A stretch of DNA of 64,000 bases from Angomonas ambiguus (GCA_019695575.1 JADNSB010000039.1:1-64000), one strand, 5' to 3'; shown: positions 46,180-56,237, numbered from the stretch's first letter. Numbers and translations: made by a program. Notes: generated by a model not told the origin, from the letters alone.

Positions 46180-46640
46180 TGAAGTAGACCCGAGGAAAAA
46201 AAAAAAGCTCCACCAGCCCATAGCCGTGCGCCGAGGGGTACGCTATCGAGACCCCCTTTAAGGGAATCCAGCGTTGCCTTAGGGCGCCGCATAGGGCCTG
46301 AAAGAGAAGGCACCACTCCCTCTAGACGATACATAGGCGGATTCCGGGACCGCTAGATGGCTCCCTCATTGGAGGGGGAAAAGGCCCCTGCCTCACCAGC
46401 CACCCCATGGGGAGGGAAAGGAAGCACATACCGCAAAGAGGAAGAAGAGCAGCCCGATCCCAAGCTACAGCGCCCAAGAAGAGGGTAGGTCGCCTTTAAA
46501 ACCCCGCCTCTTCCGTAGAGCACCACGAAGCGTAATCTGGACTCCCCCCTAAAGGCAAGGACCTTAGGGCACCAGCGCAACGAAGACATGCCACGCACAC
46601 GAAGAACGCTAAGGCCCGGTCAACTCTACGAGAAAGGCTT
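46180..46640. other. GC-richer non-coding island
   Basis: About 460 bases whose composition (close to half or more G+C by inspection) stands out from all other spacers here. No long frame is open on either strand and no known protein is recognisable. It contains a possible hairpin with 7-bp arms and a 4-nt loop at 46361-46378. It could be a structured RNA, a decayed gene, or an old insertion. I recognise none of tRNA, 5S, snRNA, spliced leader or 7SL. Confidence 0.45.
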
Positions 46641-46716
46641 TCGTTCCGTAACAACAAACAAGAAAATATAAGAGTGAAACACAAAAGGCACGATACGAAA
46701 ACAAAAAAAATAAAGA

Positions 46717-46740
46717 TTGAGTCTAATGCGTTAGACTCAA
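46717..46740. repeat. Perfect inverted repeat, 10-bp arms, 4-nt loop
   Basis: Arms TTGAGTCTAA at 46717-46726 and TTAGACTCAA at 46731-46740 surround TGCG. It lies about 80 nt upstream of the first synthetase gene. As RNA it would form a stable stem-loop in the precursor or leader. Confidence 0.85.
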
Positions 46741-46818
46741 AAGTAAACTGCTCCTATAAAACACGTTCCTCACCTTTATTTCCCCTCTCTTCTACTTTAT
46801 AATAGCAAAGTTCCAAAC

Positions 46819-48666
46819 ATGTTTCGGGTCAAAGTTAACCCTACGTCTCTGAGCCGAAGGACGGGCGCGTTCACATCCGGAGTGTTTGCCTTGTGCATGC
46901 AAAAAAGACTCACGGGCAAGGTACTCAATCCGAAAGTGGATATACTCTCCGCGGATGACCCTTTTCATAAGATGATAAAGTCACCTGAGGGCTGGCGCGT
47001 TTACCAAAGCACTTATCCGTCGATAAGGCCCGAAGCAGAAAAGTACAACAGTCTGTGTCAATTTATGTTTGAACGCTGGCAGCGTAACCCAGACCATGTC
47101 GCGATGATTCAGCATGAAACCAAAAAGTCCTTGACCTTTTCGGAAACACGGAAGGCCACGGAGGCAATGTCGAGTATTCTTTTTCATGACCACAAAATAC
47201 GAAAGGGAGATGTTGTTTGTGTTGCATTGTTAGACTCCATCTTTTACCCACTGGTGACCTATGGAATCATGCGTCTTGGGGCTATTGTGACCACGGCAAA
47301 TGCAATTACAACTGCAGATACCCTAGCGTTTCAGCTAGAAGCCAGCAGTTCCAAGACCATCGTAAGCTCTCGTGTTTTTCAAAAAACGATGGAGGATGCC
47401 GCCGACCTCATTAAAAAGAACACTGGTAATAGTATTTCCATTTTCTACGTTGAAGATTTCGAGAAAGTAATGGAAGAAGCACCTTCTATTCCATCCAACT
47501 ACACGGCACTCGAGGAATCTAAGCCAGAGGACGTCGTGTTTTTACCGTTTTCTTCTGGTACCACAGGAACTCCGAAGGGGACACAACTGACCAACAGCTC
47601 CCTCACGCACAATATTTTGCAAAGCAGCGCGTTGTCCGCTGATTCTAATAAAGGGGTTTACATTTCCATTTTGCCCTTTTTCCACATTTACGGATTCACT
47701 ATTGTCATGTCTATGGTTCTTGCCAAGAATGCTACACAAGTCATCATGAGTCGATACGTTGCAGATGAATTCCTGGAGTCCGTGAAGGAGTACAAAGTCA
47801 CCCACTCCTATGTTGCACCTCCCGTGGTGATAAGTATCGTCAATAAATTACAGACCAAGGGAAACAAGTACGATTTCTCCTCTATGAAATTTATGACGTG
47901 TGCCGCAGCGCCTCTGTCTGAAGACGTCGGACGTCGAATGGCAGCACTCTGCCCAAACCTGAAAATGGGTCAAGGATGGGGAATGACAGAAATGTCACCC
48001 ACTTGTTCTACCTCTCCCGAAACTCAACCTACTATTGACTATCGCTGTGCGGGTGCATTGGTGCCAGATACCGAGCTCCGCGTCGTCAAGATCGATGATA
48101 GCCAGCAGAGTGGCGCTGATAAGTCTCGAGGCGTGGATGTTGACAACGAAGGCGACGAAGGCGAGCTGTGGGTAAGAGGGCCCCAGATGATGAAAGGATA
48201 CCTTGACCCGGTCGAGACAGAAAAGTCTCTACAGGATGGTTGGTACCGTACTGGTGATATTGGGTATGTGAACAGTAAGAGAAAGGACTTTCATATCTCA
48301 GGTAGACTAAAGGAACTTATCAAATACAAAGGGTTCCAAGTGTCACCCCCAGAAGTGGAAGCCGAGCTCATCAAGCACCCTTGGGTACAAGATTGCATTG
48401 TCATTGGGGTCAATGATCCTAGAGATGTGAGTTTCGAAAACCCTCGCGCTCTCGTCGTTCTAAAACCAGATCTACCTCTAAAGGACGCTGTTCGTGCTTC
48501 GGATGAAATCTATCGATATATGATGCGAAAAATGCCCCCACATAAAAGAGTTCACGGAGGTGTACGTATTGTCGAAAGTATACTGAAAAATGCCTCTGGG
48601 AAGTTAATGCGCCGTCAAGTTCGAGAGCAAGAACTTGAATACATGAAGAATGAACCACACCCCTGA
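46819..48666 (+). CDS. Acyl-CoA synthetase, 4-coumarate:CoA ligase-like, copy 1
   Basis: A 615-residue ANL-superfamily enzyme that activates a carboxylic acid through an acyl-adenylate and then forms the CoA thioester. Visible motifs: A3 SSGTTGTPKGTQLTN near 245, A5 GWGMTEMSPT near 387, A7 GWYRTGDIGY near 474, A8 RLKELIKYKGFQVSP near 495, and the catalytic Lys of A10 in NASGKLMRR near 595. The N-terminal 25 residues (MFRVKVNPTSLSRRTGAF) lack acids and carry Arg/Lys/Ser, like a mitochondrial presequence. A DDSQQSGADKS segment before the hinge is shared by all copies. First gene of the array, with lower GC than the later copies. Family is certain; the substrate (aromatic, medium-chain or other acid) is unknown. 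Confidence 0.94.
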   Translation: MFRVKVNPTSLSRRTGAFTSGVFALCMQKRLTGKVLNPKVDILSADDPFHKMIKSPEGWRVYQSTYPSIRPEAEKYNSLCQFMFERWQRNPDHVAMIQHETKKSLTFSETRKATEAMSSILFHDHKIRKGDVVCVALLDSIFYPLVTYGIMRLGAIVTTANAITTADTLAFQLEASSSKTIVSSRVFQKTMEDAADLIKKNTGNSISIFYVEDFEKVMEEAPSIPSNYTALEESKPEDVVFLPFSSGTTGTPKGTQLTNSSLTHNILQSSALSADSNKGVYISILPFFHIYGFTIVMSMVLAKNATQVIMSRYVADEFLESVKEYKVTHSYVAPPVVISIVNKLQTKGNKYDFSSMKFMTCAAAPLSEDVGRRMAALCPNLKMGQGWGMTEMSPTCSTSPETQPTIDYRCAGALVPDTELRVVKIDDSQQSGADKSRGVDVDNEGDEGELWVRGPQMMKGYLDPVETEKSLQDGWYRTGDIGYVNSKRKDFHISGRLKELIKYKGFQVSPPEVEAELIKHPWVQDCIVIGVNDPRDVSFENPRALVVLKPDLPLKDAVRASDEIYRYMMRKMPPHKRVHGGVRIVESILKNASGKLMRRQVREQELEYMKNEPHP

Positions 48667-48879
48667 TAAAAAAAAAAAAAATAAAATGAAAACGTTTTTT
48701 ATGATTTATCGAAATTTGTTTTTACTTTAAAAATTCTGAGCTCCCTCTTTTTTACTACTTAATGCGAGCGAAACTACGGGTCGAGGAGGACCAATTCTAT
48801 GTTTATCTTCTTTTTATTTTACTTTTTATTAACACGTTGGTTTTAGCCGATGCTACTTTTAAAAACGATACTTACTTTA

Positions 48880-48919
<40 letters not shown>

Positions 48920-49214
48920 TATTCGCGTACTCTAGAGTTAGCGGTCTTCCCGAAACACAATTCGACACGATCGTACCATGTGCTGATAGGAAGCTGGTAA
49001 AAACTGAAAACTAGTTATATTTCGATGCTTCGAAGTGCGGTTATGTAAAGAGAAAAAAAAAAAGCAGTAGAGAATATCTCTCTTCTCCTTTATTCTTTTT
49101 TTTTTTTTTAATGGTAACCTATAGTTTATCGATTTTAGATTTTGCTTTCTTCCTTTTATTAGTTTTGTTATTATTATCTTAACCGCTCTCCAGTAATTAT
49201 ACTGTTCTCCTCTC
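48667..49214. other. Array spacer 1-2
   Basis: No gene; AT-rich with an A/T-run leader after the stop and an (ATT)13 tract at 48881-48919. Confidence 0.65.
48881..48919. repeat. (ATT)13 microsatellite
   Basis: Perfect 39-nt trinucleotide tract in the spacer between synthetase copies 1 and 2. Confidence 0.92.
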
Positions 49215-50972
49215 ATGTTCAGAAGAATCTCTCTTTCCGTAACTTTGAAACGGGCGCCTCTGTTCTTTCAGAAATGTTACACGTCCAAACTTGTGAATGG
49301 CGAACGCATCTACGTTTCCGACTTTGACTCCATTCTAAACAGAGCAGACAAGGAAACCACCTTGTTCAATTACATTGAAAGACGGATAAAGGAAGCGGAC
49401 CCCAAAGCAATTGCATCCATTCAAGCAGAAACAGAAGAGTATATTACGTACGGTGACCTACTTACGGATATCGAACGGGTGGCTCAAATGCTATACCACG
49501 ATGGAGGTATTCGTAAAGGGGATGCGGTATGCATTGCCTATCCGAACCACTATCGTTTTGGTCCTCTAGTGTATGGAACTATGCGACTGGGTGCGGTAGT
49601 CTCAACAGTAAGCCCAACCAGTGACGCCGACTCCCTTCATCACTATTTGATCGAATGCAAAGCTAAGGTGTTAATTGGTTTGCGTGTGAACCAAAAGATA
49701 ATGGAAAATGCTGTAGACCGTGTAATGAGAGAAACGAACCGAATTGTTAAGATTCTTTATCCTCAAGAGTACTATGATGATCCGTCTTCCCTCAAGCCGA
49801 TCCCTAACGACTACGAACCTCTTAAGGATGCTAAGCCAAGCGACACTATTTTTGTTCCTTTTTCATCAGGTACCACCGGTCTTCCTAAAGGAGTTCAATT
49901 GACCAACTACAGTCTGACCGCTAACGTCATGCAAGCCTCCGCTGCTTGGCAACTCAACGCGAAAGACACTACAATCGCAGTGCTTCCCTTTTTCCATATA
50001 TATGGTTTTACCACCACTCTAAATATGGTGTTCTCATCCCACGCCCGCCAAGTGGTGATGTCTTCCTATGCACTTGATCTCTACATGAACTGTGTTCATA
50101 AATATAAGGCGACGGTGAACAACATTGCACCACCTATAGCTGTTTCGATGCTGAAAAACGCGCACAAATACAAGCACCTGGATCTTACTTCAATGACAAT
50201 GCTTCGATGTGGTGCCGCCCCTCTGACAGAGGAAACGGAACGTCTGGTGGAGTCTACCTTTCCCGGTTGCTCCTTTGCCCAAACATTTGGAACCACTGAG
50301 ACTTCCCCCATCATAACTTGCACACCAAGAGTGCTACTAAAAGGTCATGTATACGGAAGCAGCGGTCCTTTGGTCCCCGACACAGAGGTACGTGTCATTC
50401 GTGTGGACGACAGTCAACAGAGCGGTGCGGACAAATCCGCCGGTGTTGATGTAGGAGAAGGCGAAGAAGGAGAAATATGGGTACGTGGTCCTCAGCTTAT
50501 GAAGGGTTATCTCAAGCAAAGTGATACCGACAAATGTATGCAAGACGGGTGGTACCGCACTGGAGACATTGGTCGAGTGGATACCAAGACTGGAGATGTT
50601 GTAATTACTGACCGGCTCAAGGAACTTATCAAATACAAAGGATTTCAAGTATCTCCTGCGGCGTTGGAGGGTGTACTGTTGGACCACCCTTGGGTAGAGG
50701 ACTGTATCGTGGTCGGTGTAACGGACCCCAGAGATGTCAGTTTTGAGGCCCCTCGCGCGCTGATTGTATTGAAATCAGATCTTCCTTTAGACAGCGCCGT
50801 TAACGCCGCGGATCGTATTACCAACTTTATCATGAAACGTGTTCCTCCCTACCAGCGGTTACACGGGGGAGTGCGTATTGTTAAGCAGATCCCTAAAAAC
50901 CCTGCTGGGAAACTACTCCGTCGTATTGCTCGCCAGGAAGAAATCGAATATCTAAAGACGATCGAAAGCTAG
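49215..50972 (+). CDS. Acyl-CoA synthetase, 4-coumarate:CoA ligase-like, copy 2
   Basis: A 585-residue paralogue. N-terminus MFRRISLSVTLKRAPLFFQK is Arg/Lys/Ser-rich and acid-free, a good mitochondrial presequence candidate. A3 SSGTTGLPKGVQLTN lies near 218; A5 is FGTTETSP (Thr in place of the Met found in the other copies) near 359; A7 GWYRTGDIGRV near 445; A10 NPAGKLLRR near 565. The loop between A5 and the hinge has DDSQQSGADKSAGVD. Protein divergence from copy 1 is substantial, so the duplication is old. Base composition is AT-richer than copies 4-6. Full length with all catalytic motifs. Confidence 0.94.
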   Translation: MFRRISLSVTLKRAPLFFQKCYTSKLVNGERIYVSDFDSILNRADKETTLFNYIERRIKEADPKAIASIQAETEEYITYGDLLTDIERVAQMLYHDGGIRKGDAVCIAYPNHYRFGPLVYGTMRLGAVVSTVSPTSDADSLHHYLIECKAKVLIGLRVNQKIMENAVDRVMRETNRIVKILYPQEYYDDPSSLKPIPNDYEPLKDAKPSDTIFVPFSSGTTGLPKGVQLTNYSLTANVMQASAAWQLNAKDTTIAVLPFFHIYGFTTTLNMVFSSHARQVVMSSYALDLYMNCVHKYKATVNNIAPPIAVSMLKNAHKYKHLDLTSMTMLRCGAAPLTEETERLVESTFPGCSFAQTFGTTETSPIITCTPRVLLKGHVYGSSGPLVPDTEVRVIRVDDSQQSGADKSAGVDVGEGEEGEIWVRGPQLMKGYLKQSDTDKCMQDGWYRTGDIGRVDTKTGDVVITDRLKELIKYKGFQVSPAALEGVLLDHPWVEDCIVVGVTDPRDVSFEAPRALIVLKSDLPLDSAVNAADRITNFIMKRVPPYQRLHGGVRIVKQIPKNPAGKLLRRIARQEEIEYLKTIES

Positions 50973-51526
50973 AGAGAGAATAATAATAATAATAATCAAA
51001 ATACAAAAAGGTATATCGATATTAAACTTTTTTTTCTTTTTTTTTTTCTTACTTTCTTTTACCTTTTTAACTTTTTTTTTATTTTATTTTATTTTAACAC
51101 GTACACGACTATTTTTAAAACTTTAACTGTTCCTTCCTCACCGAATCGGATATCTACCGAACCAATTATATAATTTTAATCAAGAAAAGCGTAAGCGTTT
51201 TCTTTTATCAAGCCACAATATTACAATGCCATCTTCTTTACACGTGATACAATGTGTACTAGGTAACAAGTACACTTGTCACTCTTAACTGATAACTCCC
51301 TGTTGTATCATTCCTCATTAAAGGCATTTTACTATTGTGTATCAATGTTTCTCTAACCCTGTTGTATGCGTCTTTACCTGTTGTTGCTATTTATGAGATC
51401 TCCTCTTCACTCATTTAGCCCTTTATTATTACTTCACCTTTTCACCCTGCTCTTTCTTTACATTACATTACTTTCTGTAACACTGTGCGCAAAAACTAGT
51501 AAAAGACATCAAAAGGAGAAAACATA
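50973..51526. other. Array spacer 2-3
   Basis: No gene; starts with AAT repeats just after the stop and contains T-rich runs. Nothing further recognised. Confidence 0.6.
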
Positions 51527-53344
51527 ATGTTTCGCTTTGTCAATCACACGGTTCAGATTTCTAATGTCCTGTTGTGGAGCTGTCGTCAGGCCTCTTCTTC
51601 AGCACCCACGCAGCATGAAATAAGTGTCCCTCACGGATACCTGGGTGCTAACAAAGTGAACGGTAATGTGTATGTCTCTCGGTACCCATCTATTGAAAAG
51701 GAAATCAAGAAGTATAACTCTGTCAGCGAGTACATGTTTCAGTGTTGGGCCAATGTCCCACAAGATTCGGTTGCGTTTGTGCAGGCCGAAACAGAAGACA
51801 AGTTCACTTATCAGGACTTGAGGGGTGTAACGGAGCAGGTGTCTCAGGTATTGTTTCACCACCTCGGGGTTCGCAAAGGGGATGTGGTGTGTATTATGCT
51901 CCATAATACAATCTATTATCCCACCATCGCCTACGGCATTATTCGTCTCGGGGCGGCCATTACGACCACCAATTCAGGATCTACTGTGTCTGGTTTGTGC
52001 CATCAACTTGAGGCGAGTCGCACGCGTGTTATTGTCACGTCTAAGCAGTTCGCCCAGGTAGCCACTGAGTCAGCGGAAAAGGTAAGAAGAGAAAGTGGGA
52101 AGGAGGTTCGCATTCTCCTTGTGGAGGACTTACCCCACCTAATGGCCGGTTCTCCCGCCATACCTTCTCACTACACCGCCATGGAGGAAGCAAACCCAGA
52201 GGATGTCGCCTTTTTGCCCTTTTCCTCTGGCACTACCGGCACCCCGAAAGGAGTTCAACTCACCAACCAAAACCTGATCGCTAGTATTCTACAGAAATCC
52301 GTCGTCTTCCCAGTGAACCCCACCGACCGCTTTCTCGCCGTGATGCCGTTTTTCCACATCTACGGGTTCACTTCAATCATGTCGAGTGGTATGTCGGGTG
52401 GCGCGATGCAGGTGCTGGCGACTAAATACCAAGCCGATGCGTATCTCGACTACGTGGAGCGTTTCAAGATCAACGCGGCGTTTGTGGCGCCTCCCATCGT
52501 CGCCTCCCTGGTGCACCGCCTCGAGTCCCCTGACTGTAAGGCGGATATATCCACCCTGCGCTACTTTATGTGTTCCGCGGCCCCTCTCTCCGCCAACATG
52601 GCATCCCGACTGGCCGCCCTCGCTCCTCAGCTGCAGGTGGGGCAGAGTTGGGGGATGACGGAGATGTCCCCCACCGTCTCCACCTACCCCAGAGATGACC
52701 CTGTGATTGACTACCGCCTCTGTGGGGTCCTCGCCCCCGACACTGAACTGCGGGTGGTCACCGTGGACGACAGTCAGCAGAGCGGCGCGGATCGGTCTAG
52801 TGGAAAGGACGTGGAGGAAGAAGGACAAGAAGGGGAGCTGTGGGTCCGCGGACCGCAGTTGATGAAGGGCTACCTGAATAAGGAGGACGATGCGGTCGCC
52901 CTACAGGACGGGTGGTATCGCACCGGGGACCTGGGATACATCCGTAACGACATCAAGGCAGTTGTCCTCTCTGGGAGACTGAAGGAGCTGATCAAGTATA
53001 AAGGGTTTCAGGTCTCGCCGCCGGAGATTGAATCAGAGCTCGTGAAGCACCCTTGGGTGCAAGACTGCCTCGTCATTGGGGTCACCGACCCCCGTGATAT
53101 CAGCTTCGAGAACCCTCGTGCCCTCGTCGTCCCCAAGACTGGCCTGAATAAAACGAATGAAGAGATAGAAAACAGTATTTACCACTACGTCAAGGACCGT
53201 CTGCCACCCCATAAACGTTTACACGGAGGGGTTCATGTGGTTCACGCCATTCCCCGGAATGCAACGGGCAAGTTGTTGCGGCGTCAGGCCCGCCAAGATG
53301 AAACCGAATACGTGAAAGTTCATGGATTCTCCAAGTATGAATAA
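51527..53344 (+). CDS. Acyl-CoA synthetase, 4-coumarate:CoA ligase-like, copy 3
   Basis: A 605-residue paralogue closest in protein sequence to copy 1: both have the SRYPSI/STYPSI-type segment, YNSVSEYMF/YNSLCQFMF and DYR in the insert before the hinge. N-terminus MFRFVNHTVQISNVLLWSCR is basic and acid-free. A3 SSGTTGTPKGVQLTN is near 234, A5 SWGMTEMSPT near 376, A7 GWYRTGDLGYI near 462, and A10 NATGKLLRR near 583. The 5' third is AT-rich like copies 1-2, while the 3' two thirds are GC-rich like copies 4-6, a compositional switch noted under findings. Intact. Confidence 0.94.
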   Translation: MFRFVNHTVQISNVLLWSCRQASSSAPTQHEISVPHGYLGANKVNGNVYVSRYPSIEKEIKKYNSVSEYMFQCWANVPQDSVAFVQAETEDKFTYQDLRGVTEQVSQVLFHHLGVRKGDVVCIMLHNTIYYPTIAYGIIRLGAAITTTNSGSTVSGLCHQLEASRTRVIVTSKQFAQVATESAEKVRRESGKEVRILLVEDLPHLMAGSPAIPSHYTAMEEANPEDVAFLPFSSGTTGTPKGVQLTNQNLIASILQKSVVFPVNPTDRFLAVMPFFHIYGFTSIMSSGMSGGAMQVLATKYQADAYLDYVERFKINAAFVAPPIVASLVHRLESPDCKADISTLRYFMCSAAPLSANMASRLAALAPQLQVGQSWGMTEMSPTVSTYPRDDPVIDYRLCGVLAPDTELRVVTVDDSQQSGADRSSGKDVEEEGQEGELWVRGPQLMKGYLNKEDDAVALQDGWYRTGDLGYIRNDIKAVVLSGRLKELIKYKGFQVSPPEIESELVKHPWVQDCLVIGVTDPRDISFENPRALVVPKTGLNKTNEEIENSIYHYVKDRLPPHKRLHGGVHVVHAIPRNATGKLLRRQARQDETEYVKVHGFSKYE

Positions 53345-53932
53345 AGTTTTCAATGGAGAAATAATAACAATCCACTTTTTTATTATTATTTGTATCGCTT
53401 GCCTATTTTCTCTTTTCTTTTTTTCTACAACGTAACTTTATTTAGCGCGCAAAAGTGGAGGAAAAAAAAACTCTTAGCAATAGACCTCTTATTAATATAA
53501 CGTCTGTTTTGCTTTGTTCTTCCCTTTCGTCATTTTTTTTTTTGTTTTACTCATCTTCTTTATATGAGACTGGAAATATTCTTGATCTCTCCATCAATAA
53601 AACGTCTTTTTATTTTATTTTGTTTGGTTACCTCCTCACCCACGTTTTTTTTTTCCCACCCCTCACATTGCCAGCGTCTTGTTCTTGTTCTTTTTTTTTT
53701 TTTGTTTACTCTATGGATAGCTTCACCTTTCCTTCACCCAAATGTGCTCCTTATTTTTCTTTCTTTCTTTTTTGCCACTCCGCAATAGAGGAGCTAAATT
53801 GAAGTAATACGAAATGGAAAACAATACCTAAATCACACTTCCTCTCTGGGTTATTTCTTTAATCTTTTTCTTATTATTACGATTAGTTCAAGATTATCTT
53901 TTCTCTCCAAACTCCAATACAGACCTACCTAT
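53345..53932. other. Array spacer 3-4
   Basis: No gene. It contains strong T-rich tracts (53527-53560, 53646-53704, 53750-53770), any of which could feed splice acceptors. The 115-codon frame there is T-run-encoded Phe/Ser/Leu and is not believed. Confidence 0.65.
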
Positions 53933-54171
53933 ATGATTCGCTCCCCTCTCTCAGCAGCCACACGTCGCCTCCTCCCCCGGCAACGGCTGTGCCCTCCGGC
54001 CCTCTCCATCGCCTTTCGCTACGGCAGCAAGATGGAGAACGGTCAGCGCATCTACACCAGCAACTACCCCTCCGTGATGGGCGAGCTGGCCCACGAGCGG
54101 ACCCTCTATGAGTTCATGATGAAACGGATAAAGAAAGCCGACCCCAACAAGGTGGCGTTGATCCAGGCAGA
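53933..54171 (+). repeat. 5' end repeat shared by copies 4 and 5 (copy 4 side)
   Basis: About 239 bp from the ATG that match 58163-58401 with roughly seven mismatches by eye. Identity stops near the ATG on the left (only ATATG shared) and after the GTTGATCCAGGCAGAG segment on the right. Confidence 0.85.
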
Positions 54172-55723
54172 GACGGGAGAGGAGGTCACCTACGCCAGAC
54201 TGGAGGAGCACATTGAGCGACTGGCCGCGGCGCTCTATCACAAGGGAGGGGTACGGAAAGGGGACACAGTGTCAGTCTCCCTGATGAACTCTGTTCTCTT
54301 TCCTCCGGTGGTGTACGGCATTTTAAGACTGGGTGCGAGGGTGTCCACCGTGAACCCTGTCGCCGACCCCGAGAGTCTGGCGTTCCACGTGAGCGTCGCG
54401 GGGTCAAGGGTGTTGTTGAGTACTAAATTTTACCAAAAGAACGCGGAAGGGGCGGTGGATCGGGTGATGAGAGAGACGAACAAGACGGTGGGGGTGTTGT
54501 ACCCGGAGGAACTCCTCACCGATGACTCGATCCCCCCTATCCCGGCCGACTACGACGGGGTTTCGGGATCTGACCTGGACGACACCATCTTCATCCCCTT
54601 CTCCTCGGGCACCACCGGTCTCCCTAAAGGGGTTCAACTCACGAATAAGAATATTATCGTCAACACCCTACAAACAATCACCGCGGCGGGACTGAATCAA
54701 AACGACAAGGGTATCTCCGTGCTCCCCTACTTTCACATTTTTGGCTTTACTGCCAACTTGAACGTCTTTTTAGCCATGTCCGGCACCCAGGTGGTGATGG
54801 GCAAGTACAGTGTGGATACTTTTGTAGAGGTGATTGAAAAGTACAAGACCACCTTCACATGGGTGGCACCACCCATAGTGGTGTCCCTTATCAAGAACGC
54901 CGAGTCTTTCAAGCACCGGGATCTCTCCAGTATGCGAGGGATGCGCTCCGGCGCCGCACCGCTGGGGGGTGATGTGCAGAAGGCTTGCGAAAAGGTGTTC
55001 ACCAACTGTTCCGTGGCACAGGGATACGGCATGACGGAGATGTCGCCCATCACCAATGCCGTCCCCTTACCACCCCAGAATGAGGAGACGGGGCACACCG
55101 GCCCCCTCGCCCCCGATACCGAGCTCCGTATCGTCAAGGTTGACGACAACCAACAGAGCGGCGCCGACAAATCTGCTGGTATTGATGCGGAAGAGGGCGA
55201 GGAGGGCGAAATTTGGTATCGTGGACCTCAGCAAATGAAAGGCTATCTGAACCAAGAAGATACAGACAAGTGTATGCAGGATGGGTGGTACCGCACAGGG
55301 GATATTGGCCGAGTCGACCCCAAAACCGAAGATCTGTACATCACCGACCGCCTCAAGGAGCTGATCAAATACAAAGGGTTTCAGGTGTCGCCTGCCACTC
55401 TGGAGGCGATCCTCCTCGACCACCCTTGGGTCAACGACTGCATCGTTCTCGGCGTGACAGACCCCCGTGATGTCAGCTTTGAGGTACCCCGTGCACTAGT
55501 CCTGCTGAAACCCGACCTGTCCACCGAAGACGTCATCGATGCAACGGATAATATTCTAAACTACATCATGAAACGTGTACCCCCGTACCAGCGACTCCAC
55601 GGTGGTGTACGCATAGTAAAGGAAATACCCAGGAATGCCTCAGGTAAGCTACTACGACGTGTGGCGCGACAACAGGAGGCGGAATACATGAAGAAAAGTA
55701 TGGAGCGAGTTGGACTGAAATAA
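53933..55723 (+). CDS. Acyl-CoA synthetase, 4-coumarate:CoA ligase-like, copy 4
   Basis: A 596-residue paralogue. The presequence-like N-terminus MIRSPLSAATRRLLPRQR is rich in Arg, Ser and Leu, followed by a conserved RIYTSNYPSVMGEL segment. Motifs: A3 SSGTTGLPKGVQLTN near 223, A5 GYGMTEMSPI near 364, A7 GWYRTGDIGRV near 451, A10 NASGKLLRR near 571. The insert before the hinge reads DDNQQSGADKSAGID. Its first about 239 bp are almost identical to copy 5, and a 68-bp tract over the A3 motif (54581-54648) is identical to copy 5, while sequence in between is clearly different. GC-rich codons. Intact. Confidence 0.94.
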   Translation: MIRSPLSAATRRLLPRQRLCPPALSIAFRYGSKMENGQRIYTSNYPSVMGELAHERTLYEFMMKRIKKADPNKVALIQAETGEEVTYARLEEHIERLAAALYHKGGVRKGDTVSVSLMNSVLFPPVVYGILRLGARVSTVNPVADPESLAFHVSVAGSRVLLSTKFYQKNAEGAVDRVMRETNKTVGVLYPEELLTDDSIPPIPADYDGVSGSDLDDTIFIPFSSGTTGLPKGVQLTNKNIIVNTLQTITAAGLNQNDKGISVLPYFHIFGFTANLNVFLAMSGTQVVMGKYSVDTFVEVIEKYKTTFTWVAPPIVVSLIKNAESFKHRDLSSMRGMRSGAAPLGGDVQKACEKVFTNCSVAQGYGMTEMSPITNAVPLPPQNEETGHTGPLAPDTELRIVKVDDNQQSGADKSAGIDAEEGEEGEIWYRGPQQMKGYLNQEDTDKCMQDGWYRTGDIGRVDPKTEDLYITDRLKELIKYKGFQVSPATLEAILLDHPWVNDCIVLGVTDPRDVSFEVPRALVLLKPDLSTEDVIDATDNILNYIMKRVPPYQRLHGGVRIVKEIPRNASGKLLRRVARQQEAEYMKKSMERVGLK

Positions 55724-56237
55724 GAGAAAGAGGAAAGTGTTGTATCTAAAGAGCGATCCTAATCATAATCATAATAATAACAAAAACAATAAAAAACACT
55801 ATTATCATAGTAAATTTTATTAGTTTTACTTAGCCTTATCCCTTTTTGCTCTAGTGTTTTTGTTTTTTGTTTGTTTGTTTGTTTTCGTATACGTGCGTGT
55901 ATGTGTTCTTCCTTTCTCAGTGGGATACCGTGTGCACCCTCCAATTTTATCGGTTATACCTGATAGCGATTTCTTTTCATTTCATCAATGAACTGTTGTA
56001 AGAATTTTTTTTATTCTGTTCCTACACGTTAGCGATTCCAGAAAAAAAAAAAAACGGTGAGAAGTTGGTGGTCCCGTGATGGTTGCCATAGAGTATTATG
56101 CTTCCTTCTTTACTCTATATTACTATTACATCTCTACTACTTTCCCCTTCTTTTCCTTTATATATAAAAGTAATAAAAATAAAACTACTCAGAAAATTTG
56201 TTTTTGTTTTTGAATCTATCAAAAAGGAAGAGTACTT
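55724..56237. other. Spacer before the DUF179 gene
   Basis: No gene; AT-rich, with TTTG repeats near 55858-55882 and T/C-rich stretches. Nothing further recognised. Confidence 0.6.

Larger units (their letters stand above)
45919..46818. other. 900-bp spacer before the synthetase array
   Basis: No convincing gene. The outer parts are the usual AT-rich spacer. The centre (about 46180-46640) is noticeably richer in G and C, with a purine-biased + strand, and is described separately. A perfect hairpin lies at 46717-46740. Confidence 0.6.

Noticed and set aside
46058-46261. 67-codon frame at the edge of the GC-rich island
   Set aside because: Crosses from AT-rich spacer through a poly-A run; composition is not coding-like and no motif is visible.
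46180-46640. tRNA, 5S rRNA, spliced-leader or 7SL gene in the GC-rich island
   Set aside because: No B-box-like GGTTCGA motif, no recognisable core of these RNAs by eye.
53455-53802. 115-codon frame in a synthetase spacer
   Set aside because: Phe/Ser/Leu translation of T-runs; no family resemblance and no independent support.
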